Positions 1 through 10,740 of a stretch of 64,000 nucleotides of DNA are shown one piece after another. Position numbers and translations under genes: made by a program. The notes below the pieces were generated by a model, which made no database searches, had not been told where the DNA came from, and saw only the letters and a program-made list of their open reading frames with translations. This DNA is from Dasyornis broadbenti (lineage: Eukaryota > Chordata > Aves > Passeriformes > Dasyornithidae): positions 878,299-942,298 of the forward strand of contig VZRN01003459.1 in NCBI GenBank assembly GCA_013397935.1, written 5' to 3'. Position 1 is the first letter of the stretch; every line of letters begins with the position of its first letter.

Positions 1-405
1 AAAAAAAAAAAGAAGAACTATTATTTTTCTGGTTAGGAATTAAGAAAAACATTGCTACCTATACATTAAAAATTGCATCTGACTTCAGTCTTGGGAAAGG
101 TCAAGGTGTGTTGTGGTGTGTTCTTCGTACTTGGTTTAACCCAACTTGTCAGTTTATTGTTTCCCCTCCCCTTTTACTTTATGGTACATGCCCTGTTTTG
201 GTTGTCAATCCTCTATGTGCCCCACCCATTTCTCCTTCCCTTTCCAGAAACTTCTCCCTTCCCAGTTACTCCATTGGCTCATTTGAATTTCTCCCCTCCC
301 CGAGCTTCCCCCTATTGTTTTATTGTACCCAACCCTGCTTATGATCCCTCCCCTTCTCCTTCCCTATTGGTTCTAAGATTGTTCCCACCCCTGAGTCAGC
401 CCCCG

Positions 406-413
406 TTTAAAAA
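406..413 (+). promoter_or_regulatory. TATA-like box of the first LTR
   Basis: TTTAAAAA lies about 40 bp downstream of an ATTGG box and about 50 bp upstream of AATAAA, the expected place for an LTR promoter. Activity is not implied. Confidence 0.4.
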
Positions 414-463
414 CTACTGTAACCACTCCTTCAGAGTCTTCGGTCCCTGGTTCCTCTAAGGAT

Positions 464-469
464 AATAAA
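464..469 (+). terminator. LTR poly(A) signal AATAAA
   Basis: A canonical AATAAA hexamer lies about 58 bp after the TATA-like box, followed by a T/C-rich stretch, as in retroviral R/U5. Confidence 0.45.
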
Positions 470-798
470 TTTCCTTGTATACTACACCGGAGTCCCCTCC
501 TTCCTCCTTACTCCTGCTGGCGCCTAGCCCTTTACCTGCTTCAGAGCCCTGCCTCACACGGTGATGATAAGCTTGTTTGGGACGTCCACCGACCTGACAC
601 GGCGAGCCACCGGGCAGCTCTGACCGCATCAAAGGTGTGACTACTTGACTAGAGAAAACAAGAGGAAGATAGATATGAAAATATAAAAGGAGAGTATTTT
701 AGATGAAATAATAAATAATGGTCATTTTCTCTCTTCACCCATCGTTCTGTCTCTCTGTTTGAGAATTCACAGGGTTCTAGAACTTCTTGGATTCCCTT

Positions 799-1063
799 GA
801 TAGGACCTATCAGCTGTATCAGGGTAGGTTTACGTTGGGTATTAGGAAAAGTTTCTTCCCTCAGAGGGTGGCAGGTCATTGGAACAGGCTCCCCAGGGTA
901 GTGATCACAGCACCGAACCTGACAGAGTTCAAGCAGCATTTGGACATCTCTCTCAGGCACATGGTGTGAGTCTTCGGGCTGTCCTGTGTAAGGCTAGGAG
1001 TTGGACATTGATGATCCTTACAGATGCCTTCCAGCTCAGGATCTTCTATGATTCTGTGATTCT
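799..1063 (+). mobile_element. CR1 LINE 3' fragment
   Basis: This is a 5'-truncated CR1 in sense orientation. It covers the end of ORF2 and the 3' UTR. The conserved coding tail is legible as TATTAGGAAAAGTTTCTTCC, then GGAACAGGCTCCCCAGGG. The element closes with a degenerate octamer tail, TTCTATGATTCTGTGATTCT, at 1044-1063. ORF2 is interrupted, so the copy is dead. It sits about 160 bp after the first LTR. Confidence 0.85.
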
Positions 1064-1384
1064 TTCTGAATATCAAGAAGTGCGTATAAATATACTGTAG
1101 CAAAAAAGGATAAGTCGTGGTCAATTATGCCCGTAATTAATTTTTTAAGTCATCGCAGACATTGATTCCCTTCTTTCATGGGGATCTTGGCAAAAATGGA
1201 ACCACTTCCTCAGGCTGTATAATATAACATTGTAGTGCATTTTTCAACTCCCAGTAATGACTGCAGGGAGCAACAGCCCAGTCTCTGGAAAATGTAGAGG
1301 AATCATATGTTAACCACAGATGCTGAAGACATGCCTTTCGGTTGGTGAAATCTGACAGACCATCAAGATCTCTTTATGCAAAAT
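1064..1384. other. Unique spacer, no feature seen
   Basis: AT-rich sequence between a CR1 and an LTR. It contains no convincing open frame or repeat. Confidence 0.6.
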
Positions 1385-1566
1385 GGGTCAGTGAAGCATT
1401 TGAATAAGCAAGGACCTTAACACTTGGTCTCGGTCTTGGAGACAAAGTTTTAGGTGGAAATGCTCCAGAATGAGTGCCTCCTCCCAAAGGAAAAGGGCTT
1501 CCCCCTTTCCTCCGCCAATGAAACAAATTAACAACAGCAGGTGGAAGTGGAAAAATAACTATACTA

Positions 1567-1572
1567 TTTATT
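1567..1572 (-). terminator. LTR poly(A) signal (AATAAA on - strand)
   Basis: TTTATT on the + strand reads AATAAA on the - strand, inside GGCTAATAAATAG. It lies about 180 bp from the LTR's - strand 3' edge. It is the main reason for choosing the - orientation. Confidence 0.45.
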
Positions 1573-1900
1573 AGCCAAGAATGAAACTGGAAAACCAAAG
1601 GTGAAAAAAAGGGAAAAGGGTGCCTACAAGGAGCCAACAACACAGCAGGTGAAGTGGGTGGGTTCCGGTGACTCTTCGCCCCTTCGCTCACTGGCACGGT
1701 CTTCCTCGGAGTTCGGATCGGCCAGGGCCACCCTACAGGCTTGCTAGGGCCACCCTGCAGGCTCCCCAGGCCGAAGAGAAGGGACAGAAAGTAGGGAGGC
1801 CAGGGGGAGAAAATGGAAAAAAACCAAAACCTTTTCCTAAGCTAGCAGGAAGAGCAGTGAAGAGCGCAGTGCAGCATTGCTGGTGCACTCCCTCTAAAGC

Positions 1901-2030
1901 CCGGTGGAGAGCCATCTCCCCATGAAGCATGGCGGAGAGCTGTCCTCCTCACGAAGTCCGGCGGAGAGCCGTCTCCCTCACAAAGGCCAGCAGAGAGCGG
2001 TCTCCCCCTCCCGAAGACCGGTGGAGAACC
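1901..2030. repeat. 29-bp tandem repeat, about 4.5 units, inside LTR U3
   Basis: The core GGYGGAGAGC recurs at 1903, 1931 and 1960, with variants at 1989 (AGCAGAGAGC) and 2020 (GGTGGAGAAC). Spacings are 28, 29, 29 and 31 bp. Each unit also carries a CTCCCY...GAAG part. Repeats of this kind in U3 are often enhancer repeats; that role is inferred here. Confidence 0.75.
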
Positions 2031-2054
2031 CTCTTAAACCACCCGCAGGTGCCA

Positions 2055-2150
2055 GTTCCGTTGAATCCCCCCTTCGGCTGGCCGTGGAACCGGCCCCAAG
2101 GCGTGGGTTCAGTTGAACCCACCATTCAGTTGGCCATTAAACGAACCCCG
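2055..2150. repeat. 52-bp direct repeat, two diverged units, in LTR U3
   Basis: GTTCCGTTGAATCCCCCCTT...GGCTGGCC at 2055 is echoed by GTTCAGTTGAACCCACCATT...AGTTGGCC at 2107, a 52-bp offset. It adjoins the 29-bp array, so this U3 holds two different repeat types side by side. Confidence 0.65.
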
Positions 2151-2240
2151 GCTCCAGCCCCGCTCCCCTGGGTCCATCTTAAAGGTACAGAAACCCTGGG
2201 CATAAAGCAGACAGTTAAGGAATAAAGCAACTTCATGACA

Positions 2241-5200
2241 TCACCCTAGGACACACTCATGTTGCAGTACACTCCTAAGTGTGGATTATTTCCTTTAAGA
2301 GTATTTACCTTTCCTCTGGAATACTTCCAGCCACTTTGAAAACTCAAGGTGTGTTTCATTGTTAAGGTTTGCAGCTACATATTGACTCAGATGTCAGAAT
2401 TTCCATTAAAGGCTTCAGTGACTGATTGTTAGGGATAGGCATAGGAGGGAGCTCTTTTACCTCCCCTCTTTATCCACTGAATGCCACCTCTATCCTCAAC
2501 ATCAGGTGATTGTGGTTAACCTACAAGCCAGACTGTAAAGAAAGCAATTATATAAGAACACACTTATTTGGCAAATTGCAAGGGAAGGTACATAACTACA
2601 AGGTGGTAAAGAGGCACTGTTTAAATCTTGGCAGAGCACAGAGTGAATTGGAAATGGTTAACCACAAAGACTTCTTGCTTCAAAGTTGTTGCAGGAATAA
2701 CAGTTTCCCCTGCACTGTTTGTACTATGGAAATAACTATGTGACGTTAAAGTAGTACTAGTAATTAAAAAACTTGGCTAGACTGTCTCATAGTATATTTT
2801 AAAAAAAAAAAAGGAAAGGTTGTGCACATTCACTATCAATTTCATCCCAGTGGTATTGCTTTGCACAGTTAATATTAAGATTTGAAGCTATTTTGCATAA
2901 ACAGGATGACAGCTCAACACAGTTGGGGATGGTTTTATTGCCAATTTAAGTGGTGTTAAATTAGTGAGTATTTAAGCGATACTAAAACAATTTAGGGTCC
3001 AATTCACAAAAGTCTTGGCTCTAGGATCTTGTACTATGAATGCAAACCTCAGTTTTAGGCTTCAGCTCAACACATTGCTTTGCAACAGGCAATCACTTTC
3101 AGTTTAAGTGTATTATAGTATTTGTGAGAACTATCCTATATCACTAGGAATGCAGTCTCAAGTATGTGATCTCTTCAGTGGGAGTAGGTATGCACAGTCC
3201 AGTTGAAAAGCATGCTGCAAGATTAACAACAGTAATTCATAATCATAGCAATAATAATTAAAAGGATTCATTCAGGGCTTTCAGCATACAAAATATACCT
3301 ACTGAAGCTGTCAATGATTAGTGCACGGAAATAAAAACCTTCAACACTAGATTTGCTGTCCTCCTTAAAGAGTACTGCTGTGCACTTACCTAACAGCAAA
3401 TGTATTATTTCTTTGGTGTTTTTTTTTCCCCTAACATAAGAGAAGAATCATTCAGAAGGCCTGGTTTCATACACCTATTGTGTCTGTTGAGGAGACAGCA
3501 TGTTGCAGCACCAAGTGAGCTGGGCACTTTATTTGTAGAGCTGTGTTTAGGGTTTTTGATGGGCTCATGGGCTTTTGGGTTCATGAAGCAAGTACAGGGA
3601 GTGAATGGTGCCATCAGCTGTGAAAGCAGCTCTTTTGCCCACCATCTGTGCTAGAGAAAAGGTACTGCAGGTTTATTTTTTCCTTTTTTTGGGGTGGTTT
3701 TTTTCTTACAATAGGGTGTGAGTGAGGAGGAGTAAAGGAAAGATTTAGAGGATCAAAGAGAGATGAAAGTTTTACAGTTGGCCTTGCTGCTCTTTTCCTT
3801 TTTATTAGTCTTTTCCCCACTCCATGTTTGACCATATACTGTAGCCACCAAATTGTGCATGAGTCGTGTAATTCTGGTAGCTTATATATTTGAAGATTTT
3901 ATTGGTGGATTTTAGAAACTATTTATTCTTCAGTTATTGCTTTATTTACATACCTAATGGGTTGATTGATGTGCCAGCATACCCCAGGAAGCAAAAGTCT
4001 CATTTCTAATTTTTTCAAAAGAACTGAATTGCTAACAGACAGGACTTTCACAAACATACTAAGTCAGATATTCCTTATTGTTCTGTGTTTTTAATAAGTT
4101 CCTGTTGACCCACATAAAGTACTTGTCACTACCTATCTGTTGAAACAGAATCCCACACCAGGCAGTAGTAAATTATGGCAGTCTGCATACAAGTAAAATA
4201 CTGCACAACACTGTGGAATGCAAGCAGTGTTTTTCACTGGCCTGGATGCTTAGAGGATGCTGCTCTTTCAGACAGCACTTTCCCAAAAGTAGCAGCACTG
4301 TTTCATAAGAATGGGAATTATTACAATCCCATCTGGCATTGCTTATTTGAAATGAGAAATGTGTAGGCACAGTGGACTAAAGTATGACTTACTAAAATGG
4401 AGATTTCAGGTTGCCTGCTGCTTCATGTGGCTATCTAGCTCATTTTAATTTTGAGCTGCATATTCTCTTCTAAAAGAGGCAGCAATCACTGGGAATAGGG
4501 AGCATCAGGCAGATAGGAGCAAGTGCTTGCATTCAGTATCACATGGTCTTTCTTTGCTTCTCCACCCTTCCCATACTCACCCTTCACTGCCATTATCTCT
4601 TTTTACCATTTTTTTTTAAGATTACCTTCTTTCTTCTCCTGTCACCTTCTGGTGGTTCATAATATATTTGAAAGCAGAAAGGCTTTGTAAAACCTTTATA
4701 GGACTTTACTTGTCAAATATTGAAGGTGAAGGTTCAGCTGGCCCCATTTTTCCCTTTGTTCCCCAGGCAGGCTGTTCCAGCTGGCTGCACACCTCTGGAG
4801 GTTTGCTTCAGACAACAAGAGCCAAATTCCGAAGCCAAATAAAGAGTTGAGGTGGAAAATCATAGAAAATCAGCTAGAGCATGGGGCTTGGATCAGAACC
4901 TTTTGCTTTCCCTCAGAAAAGCCTGGGTCTGTTCTGCTGTTATTGCTGGGTTTTGATCTTCAAACTGTTTTACAAATGTAACTAAGCATATCTCACAATT
5001 CTCTACAAAACAGGGCATAGGCCATCTCATAGAAGGGATATAATTGGGAAGTTAGATTACAGCAACAGAAAAGCATAATGTGAGACAAGGAAGAGATCCC
5101 AGATCTATATGGAGACTGTATGATTGTGCGTCCTTTAATTTGGCATAATGGAAGAACAAAGAGCAGCACAACTGATGGTGTGACCAACGTGCACATTATT

Positions 5201-8200
5201 TGGTTCAGTTCGAAATCTAACCAGCTGGTCCCCTGCAAATCAGGGAGAGCAGTTCAGTGCTCACAAATCAACAACTGTTGCTTCTCATCAAACTGTCTCT
5301 CTAGTTGGTTTGGCACCTTGCTGTACAGACAGGTATCATATTATTGGTATGGGACTGAATATACTAATGGTGATGTAATGTTCCTATGGAAGTATCTATG
5401 CTAACAGATGTGTTCATACAAAGACCTATAATATCATTATGCAGCTGCTCAAATGGACGCTTTCTTTTTTTAACTTTTGGAATAATTGTACTTGAGAATC
5501 TGTTTTCATCAGAAATATTAAACACTGGCCTTATGGCTGGGAGGATAATAATTGAAATGTGAGTAGAGCAGGAGCCTGAGTTTGCAGTCAGCCTGACACG
5601 CAGATCTAAGAGTGAACTGCTTTCATTGCTGTCACTATTTCTTTATTTCTGAACATGATGGTGGCTCTTTAATTGTTTTCTGAGACTTAGTGATAGTCTA
5701 ATAGATCTACAAAGTATGTAATTAACTGTGCTCCTAGTATTGAGAAGGGAATGCTTGCTGGCTGATGCAGAATTCATTTTTTTCCTCTGACATCAAAATC
5801 ACACCAAAAAAATTATCAATACCTTGGACTGAATCATTGGTAATTAATTCCTTTGTTGATATTCAGAAATTGATCACAGCTCCAAAGCCATCCTGAAGAC
5901 AAGGAGCCCTGAAATTGCCCTGTGGGTTCTTCTACCATACAAGTACATGACATACTTAAAACCAGCTGTACTCCCCAGACTCACCAACAAATAGAAATAC
6001 ATTAATAGAAAAGAGCATTTAAAAAGTGATAATGTGAAACAGCAGCTATTTCACAGATAGTACAGTACCCACAAGAAAAGCTCTGAGGATAAAATAGAAA
6101 CAGAAGGGATGTTCTCATAGCATTACAGGGTTCTTGCAAAAAAATTCACATCTAGTATACAAATATGTGGCAAAAGGCCTCTGAGTATGCCCATATTCAC
6201 ACAGAAGTGCTCTGAAGCCTGAACAATGCACAGCCAAAAAGTGCCAGGTAGTTACTAGAGAGTTTGCCCTCCAAATTGCCTGGCTCACCAGCATTGAGTA
6301 AGCATGATGCCTTCTCAGAAATTGTATCAAAACAAAGATCTAAGCATTATTCAATTAAAAACTTAGGAGGAAAAAGTTTGTATGTCATAAATATTTGTAA
6401 TTTTGTATGTAAGGTTTGCCTTTTGGCAGGTAAAATAAAATAAGATAGAATACTTCAAATGTATAATTTGAAGGTTTGAAGACCCATAAATACCAACTTG
6501 ATATTAGTTTTGTACTTGGGATATTTAATAGAGCAATTTAATGGATTTTTGGAGGATTATGCAACAATTATATTGTAATGAATGGTGACTTTGTCTGGAT
6601 TGTGAATGACACAGAATAGGAAAACTTACTTCCTTATAAAGATAATGGAAATCTCTGAATTTTGAGAAGTCTAAAAATTGTTTTAGCAGCCATTACAGCT
6701 ATTAAGCACACACTAGAAAATGCAGGACAGCCTTAGTTGCCACTAATGAATGCTGCTGCATCTTACAGCTCATTGCAAGAGACCCTGAAGTCCTCCACCT
6801 TGCTGCACTGGCTACTACACCATCCCTCACACCCCTGCTCCATCCCAGGCTATCAGCCATATCAACAGCTACTTCTTCAGGAATTTCCCAAGGCGCTTAC
6901 ACCTTTCTTCTTGAGTGTTTATGGCAGCTGTGTAAGGCAGTACACAATTAAGCCCCAGAAGAGCTTTTCCTGCAGCAGAGACAGCAGTATTTGCATGTGG
7001 ATCAGCAAACAGGGCAATAAAATCTGTGCTCAGACTGAAAGGAAGAAGGGATAAAAAAAAAGAGCCTACTTGTAACTTCATCAGCTTTTCTGTAAGTACA
7101 ATAGCATTACACATGAGTAATGTAATTATATAAACTACAGTTAATTCTAAAACTTCACTCCCCCACAAAACAATATGAAAATATATCCATGTTCCAGTAT
7201 GGTACACATTGCACTGAAACTGTAGAAATCTGTGGCTGAACTTATAGCTACACTTTAAGAAAGAACACTTTTGAGTGCCATCTTAACAAATAACATGCAC
7301 ATGGTGGGACTCAAAATATTTGAGAACCCAGATCTGTTTCTAGTGTCTTGTGAGACTGGTTTCAGAGGAAGCATTGTGTACTGAGTCACTGCTGACTCGA
7401 GTATCACCACTGCTACAGAGCCCAGCTAGTACCAGCTGAATTTAACAAATTACACTGGACTGAGTCATGCTGGTCCTCTGTTGTGACAGTATCAGAGACT
7501 GAAATACTTCATGCCTCAAATATTGATGTAAAGTTTTGCTCATTATAAAAAAAAACTGTATAAAGAAGCTACAGCCAGCCATATACAATAGGAACAGGCT
7601 GCAAAGAACATAGGCTAAGTAAATTAACCAGCAGTGTATTAGACACTGCACTGACCTGTCACATCCTGTTTCAAAGATAAATATTGTCAGAGATGAATTT
7701 AAGTAACAAGAAGGCATGTGTGTGTCAAGGGATGGTTGGAATACAAGCCTGAGTATTAGCTTACTGATATGTGGATATATGTATTTCCATTGTTTGGATG
7801 GCAAGCAAGGCCATGAATTGGCCAGTTGAGCCTCTAAGTATGCCTAATATGAAAAGATGTTTCCAGAAGCTAGAACAGACTCAGGTATGCTAATTATTCA
7901 TGTCATTAATAAGAGTTGCTTCTCCCTTCCAACCAACCTACCACTTGAGTACTTATTAAATATTGCAAGCACTGCTAAATCTGCTTATGGGCAGTAGTTT
8001 TACCAAAGTGATGAAATTGTCAGAGAAAAGATTCAGGACTAGAAAAAGGTCATTGTGGTGAATGACAAGCAGAGACTGTTCCAGTAGCTTGCAAATTTGG
8101 CAAAGCAGTAGTGGGTCCTTCTCTCTTGAAGGTCAATTAAAAATTCTAGCTGTACTGTAAACATAATTTTCCATTTTCCATAACAGTTCCACACAATGTC

Positions 8201-10587
8201 CAAAGTAGTCCCTTAATACAAAATATCAATTTGATTTTTCTCAGGAGATTAGCTCTTCTTTTGCAATGCAAATATTTTCAAGTGTACTAAACACATTCTA
8301 GCACCTCAGTATAGGGACTAAACTATTTGCATGCAAAATTACCCAAAGTAGGCAGACTGGCACAAGCTTATGCTTCTGCCATATGTGCTGAAGAATTTGA
8401 GCCAGGAAACTAGTAGTATCTGGATGCTATTTACAATTTAAATTTGATTTTATATTATTATTCAAAAGAGAAAAAATAAAAAGCTATCATTAAAATTAAT
8501 GCTATATGTAATGCTAAGTTTACCCCAATGGCTTTTGATTATAATTTTCCAGTTAAAAATTTGATCCACAAAATGCAGAGAATTTTCTCATTACAGCTGT
8601 GTCTTTTTTCTTTCTCTGAGTGTTTCTACATTGTAGATACTTTTTTTAAAATCTGCAGGCTGTACCCTCACATTTCTCTTAGACATTAGTTGTTGTGTCA
8701 CTTCACATTATCTCCCACACACTTGTGTGTAGGAGGCTGCCACTGAACTTCGTAGTATGGCAGAGTAAAAATCAATTTTTCTTTTTTTTTTTTGGCCTGG
8801 GTAGAGATTTAGGGGTTACCATAGCTTTTGCTTGCATCACAATCAAGTTTGGAGAAGCTCTGTGGATTTTGGACAAGCTGCTGTGGTTTTGCACTGACAA
8901 AATGGAAAAAAAATTAATTCAGCTGTAGTTATCGGTGGAATACCAGAATGTGGGAAAAGCACAGCTCTTGAGCTTCAAAAGTTCATAGAAACACCGTTTT
9001 CCAAAAACAACTATTAGCACAACATGAGACAGGGGATGCAGGGAAGAGATTATCCTCCCATTCCAGCTATGCTTGTACTCTTGCTAGACCCTTGCCTACA
9101 GCACTCATTGACACTCTGACTGGTAGCAACAGCTGCCCTTGATGGTGTGAGTGTCACCTGCTGAGGGAGCCTGGGCTGTGTGACTGCACTGTGCTGCCTG
9201 TCCTACCCACTTGAAGTGGCAGGGATAATTTGAATGAAGCCAGCTTTGTGCTTCCATGTAGGTGCCCAAATTGTAAGTCTTGCTTATAATTGATTTGACT
9301 TGAAGTACCATCACCCCAAGGACCTGGACATTCAATAACATGTTCCCCTTGCATCAGTGCTAGGTGATATCTCTGTAAATATCTTTAGGTAATTATATCC
9401 TTTTCCTTTGAAAAAAAATTTAATGGGAAGAAATACCTCACCTTTTTGTCTCTTTTACACTTAAAGGAAATCCAAGGAGCTAAAAGTGGTTAGTAAGATC
9501 AACCCAAAATTTAAGGCATGTGCCTTCAAAATCAGTTTCAACTCTACAAATAAAAAAATTTCCAGACAAAACTGTCAAATTTATTTCTTCCCAGTTTTTG
9601 TCCATGTTTTACGGTAATTGAGTTGAACAGAGTGGTAAGTAAATCTGCAGAGTGGCTGGGAAAGGTGAGCTATCAACACAAGGCATTTCTCCTCCTTTGG
9701 AGCAGCAGAGAAGCACCTCACTCTTTTCACTTTTACCTTCACTATCAATTCAGTGGAGCACTCCCTGCTGAAACCTGTCTTCAGCCAAAACAGAATCAAT
9801 ACTGTATGTCTCCTTCTACCTGATGTCTAAAAACAAATCTAACATTCACTTGACTCATGAAAGAAGTACAAGAGTTAATGCTTGCCCTAATTCCAACATC
9901 CCAAGTTAGCAGATATTCTTCCCAAACATAAAAGTAAGTGAGATTACTAGTGTGGTATTTTCTCCCCAAATGAATCTGAATACAAGGAGAAAATTCCTGT
10001 CTGATACAAATTTGACATACTTTCTGTGTCTCCTTGCCTATGTTGAACTGAATAAAGACTATTTTTTATTATTGTTGTTATTATTATTGCTGCTTTCCAA
10101 GATAAAACTGATCAAGTTTGATCTTGCCACAACCATGGCATAAAAGTGTGATCATATGTTTATCCAGTGCATACGAATATCATTCAAAAATGTTTATCCT
10201 CATCCCTCTTTTCCTTTAAAATGGTTACAATGTGTCACATATCCAAACAAACAAACAAACTCGCATATTTAGGTTTGATTCTGTCTTCCTAGAAATCATC
10301 ATGTTTGATTTGTTGTCAGTCTCATAAAAGCTGAACAAATGCCTCAGTGCATAAACTCTTTCCTGAGAATATTTCACTGTAAAAGTATCTCTGTTGTACT
10401 GATTTTCCAAAAACATCCCACAAAGTACTCAAAATTTGTGGTCGTGTAGAAAGGTTGGTGGGAATTCTCCACATTACTTGTCTACCCTTGCATATTAATA
10501 CCAGTGAAGTTTAAACTCTGGTTTGATTTCAAACATTGAATTAATTAAGTGGCAAAACCCAGCTGAGACAAATCTCTACTTAAAGGC
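2241..10587. other. Long unique AT-rich stretch, no gene recognised
   Basis: More than 8 kb without a recognisable exon, RNA gene or transposon. Open frames here reach at most 120 codons (for example 7442-7804 on the - strand, 6869-7207 on the - strand and 6737-7054 on the + strand). None shows a known motif or splice context that I trust. Short homopolymer runs occur (A run near 2802, T run near 3420). The stretch fits intergenic or intronic bird DNA. Confidence 0.6.
10057..10092. repeat. TTA/TTG-type simple repeat
   Basis: A run of T6 then ATT/GTT triplets (ATTATTGTTGTTATTATTATTG) forms an imperfect trinucleotide microsatellite. It accounts for the leucine run in an open frame that crosses it. 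Confidence 0.75.
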
Positions 10588-10733
10588 ATGCCGACATCTC
10601 CCTCTGCTGCCGGCGTGGAGGTGCAGCGGCTGAGCGATTCTGGAGGGATAATTTGTGAGCTCGTCCTAGCTTCCCCTGAGCAGAACTGGCATTTAGGCTG
10701 TGCCCTCTCGCTGTGGGAGCAAACCCATTAAAT
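10588..10733 (+). other. CpG-rich block with a small open frame and splice-donor-like end (candidate exon)
   Basis: Within CpG-depleted flanks, this block carries seven CpGs between 10591 and 10711. On the + strand, an open frame from ATG at 10588 runs 47 codons to TAA at 10729-10731. A TGA lies in frame a few codons upstream. Three bases after the stop-codon start region comes GTAAGTG at 10734, a strong match to a 5' splice site. The predicted peptide (starts MPTSPSAAG, ends WEQTH) matches no family I know. It could be an alternative first exon, a conserved regulatory element, or chance. I see no TATA box and no clear upstream acceptor. Confidence 0.3.
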
Positions 10734-10740
10734 GTAAGTG

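Larger units (their letters stand above)
85..640 (+). mobile_element. Solo LTR of an endogenous retrovirus (ERV1-like)
   Basis: The segment has the order of parts expected of an LTR on the + strand. A pyrimidine-rich U3 carries ATTGG (inverted CCAAT) boxes near 273 and 365. A TATA-like TTTAAAAA lies at 406-413 and an AATAAA poly(A) signal at 464-469, followed by a GC-rich, CpG-containing U5-like stretch to about 630. The short TATA-to-AATAAA spacing resembles a short-R gammaretroviral-type LTR. No primer-binding site, gag or pol follows, so I read it as a solo LTR. The edges are soft: the 5' end could lie anywhere between 70 and 120, and I found no target-site duplication. A 128-codon open frame (73-459) in it is a by-product of C/T-rich sequence, not a gene. 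Confidence 0.6.
1385..2240 (-). mobile_element. Solo LTR with tandem repeats in its U3
   Basis: The segment is GC- and CpG-rich against AT-rich flanks. Read on the - strand, it has an LTR layout: a GC-rich U3 with repeats (2150 down to 1900), an AATAAA at 1572-1567 (TTTATT on the + strand), and then a U5-like stretch to about 1390. The - strand start may be TGTCTGCTTTATG at 2213, or slightly further out at 2240. The region around the poly(A) signal resembles a bird ERV LTR family I recognise but cannot name with certainty. No retroviral coding region adjoins it. Edges are uncertain by about 30 bp and I could not find a clean target-site duplication. Open frames of 60-107 codons here are by-products of base composition. 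Confidence 0.6.

Noticed and set aside
73..459. 128-codon open frame on the + strand
   Set aside because: Pro/Leu/Phe-rich product of the pyrimidine-rich U3 of the first LTR.
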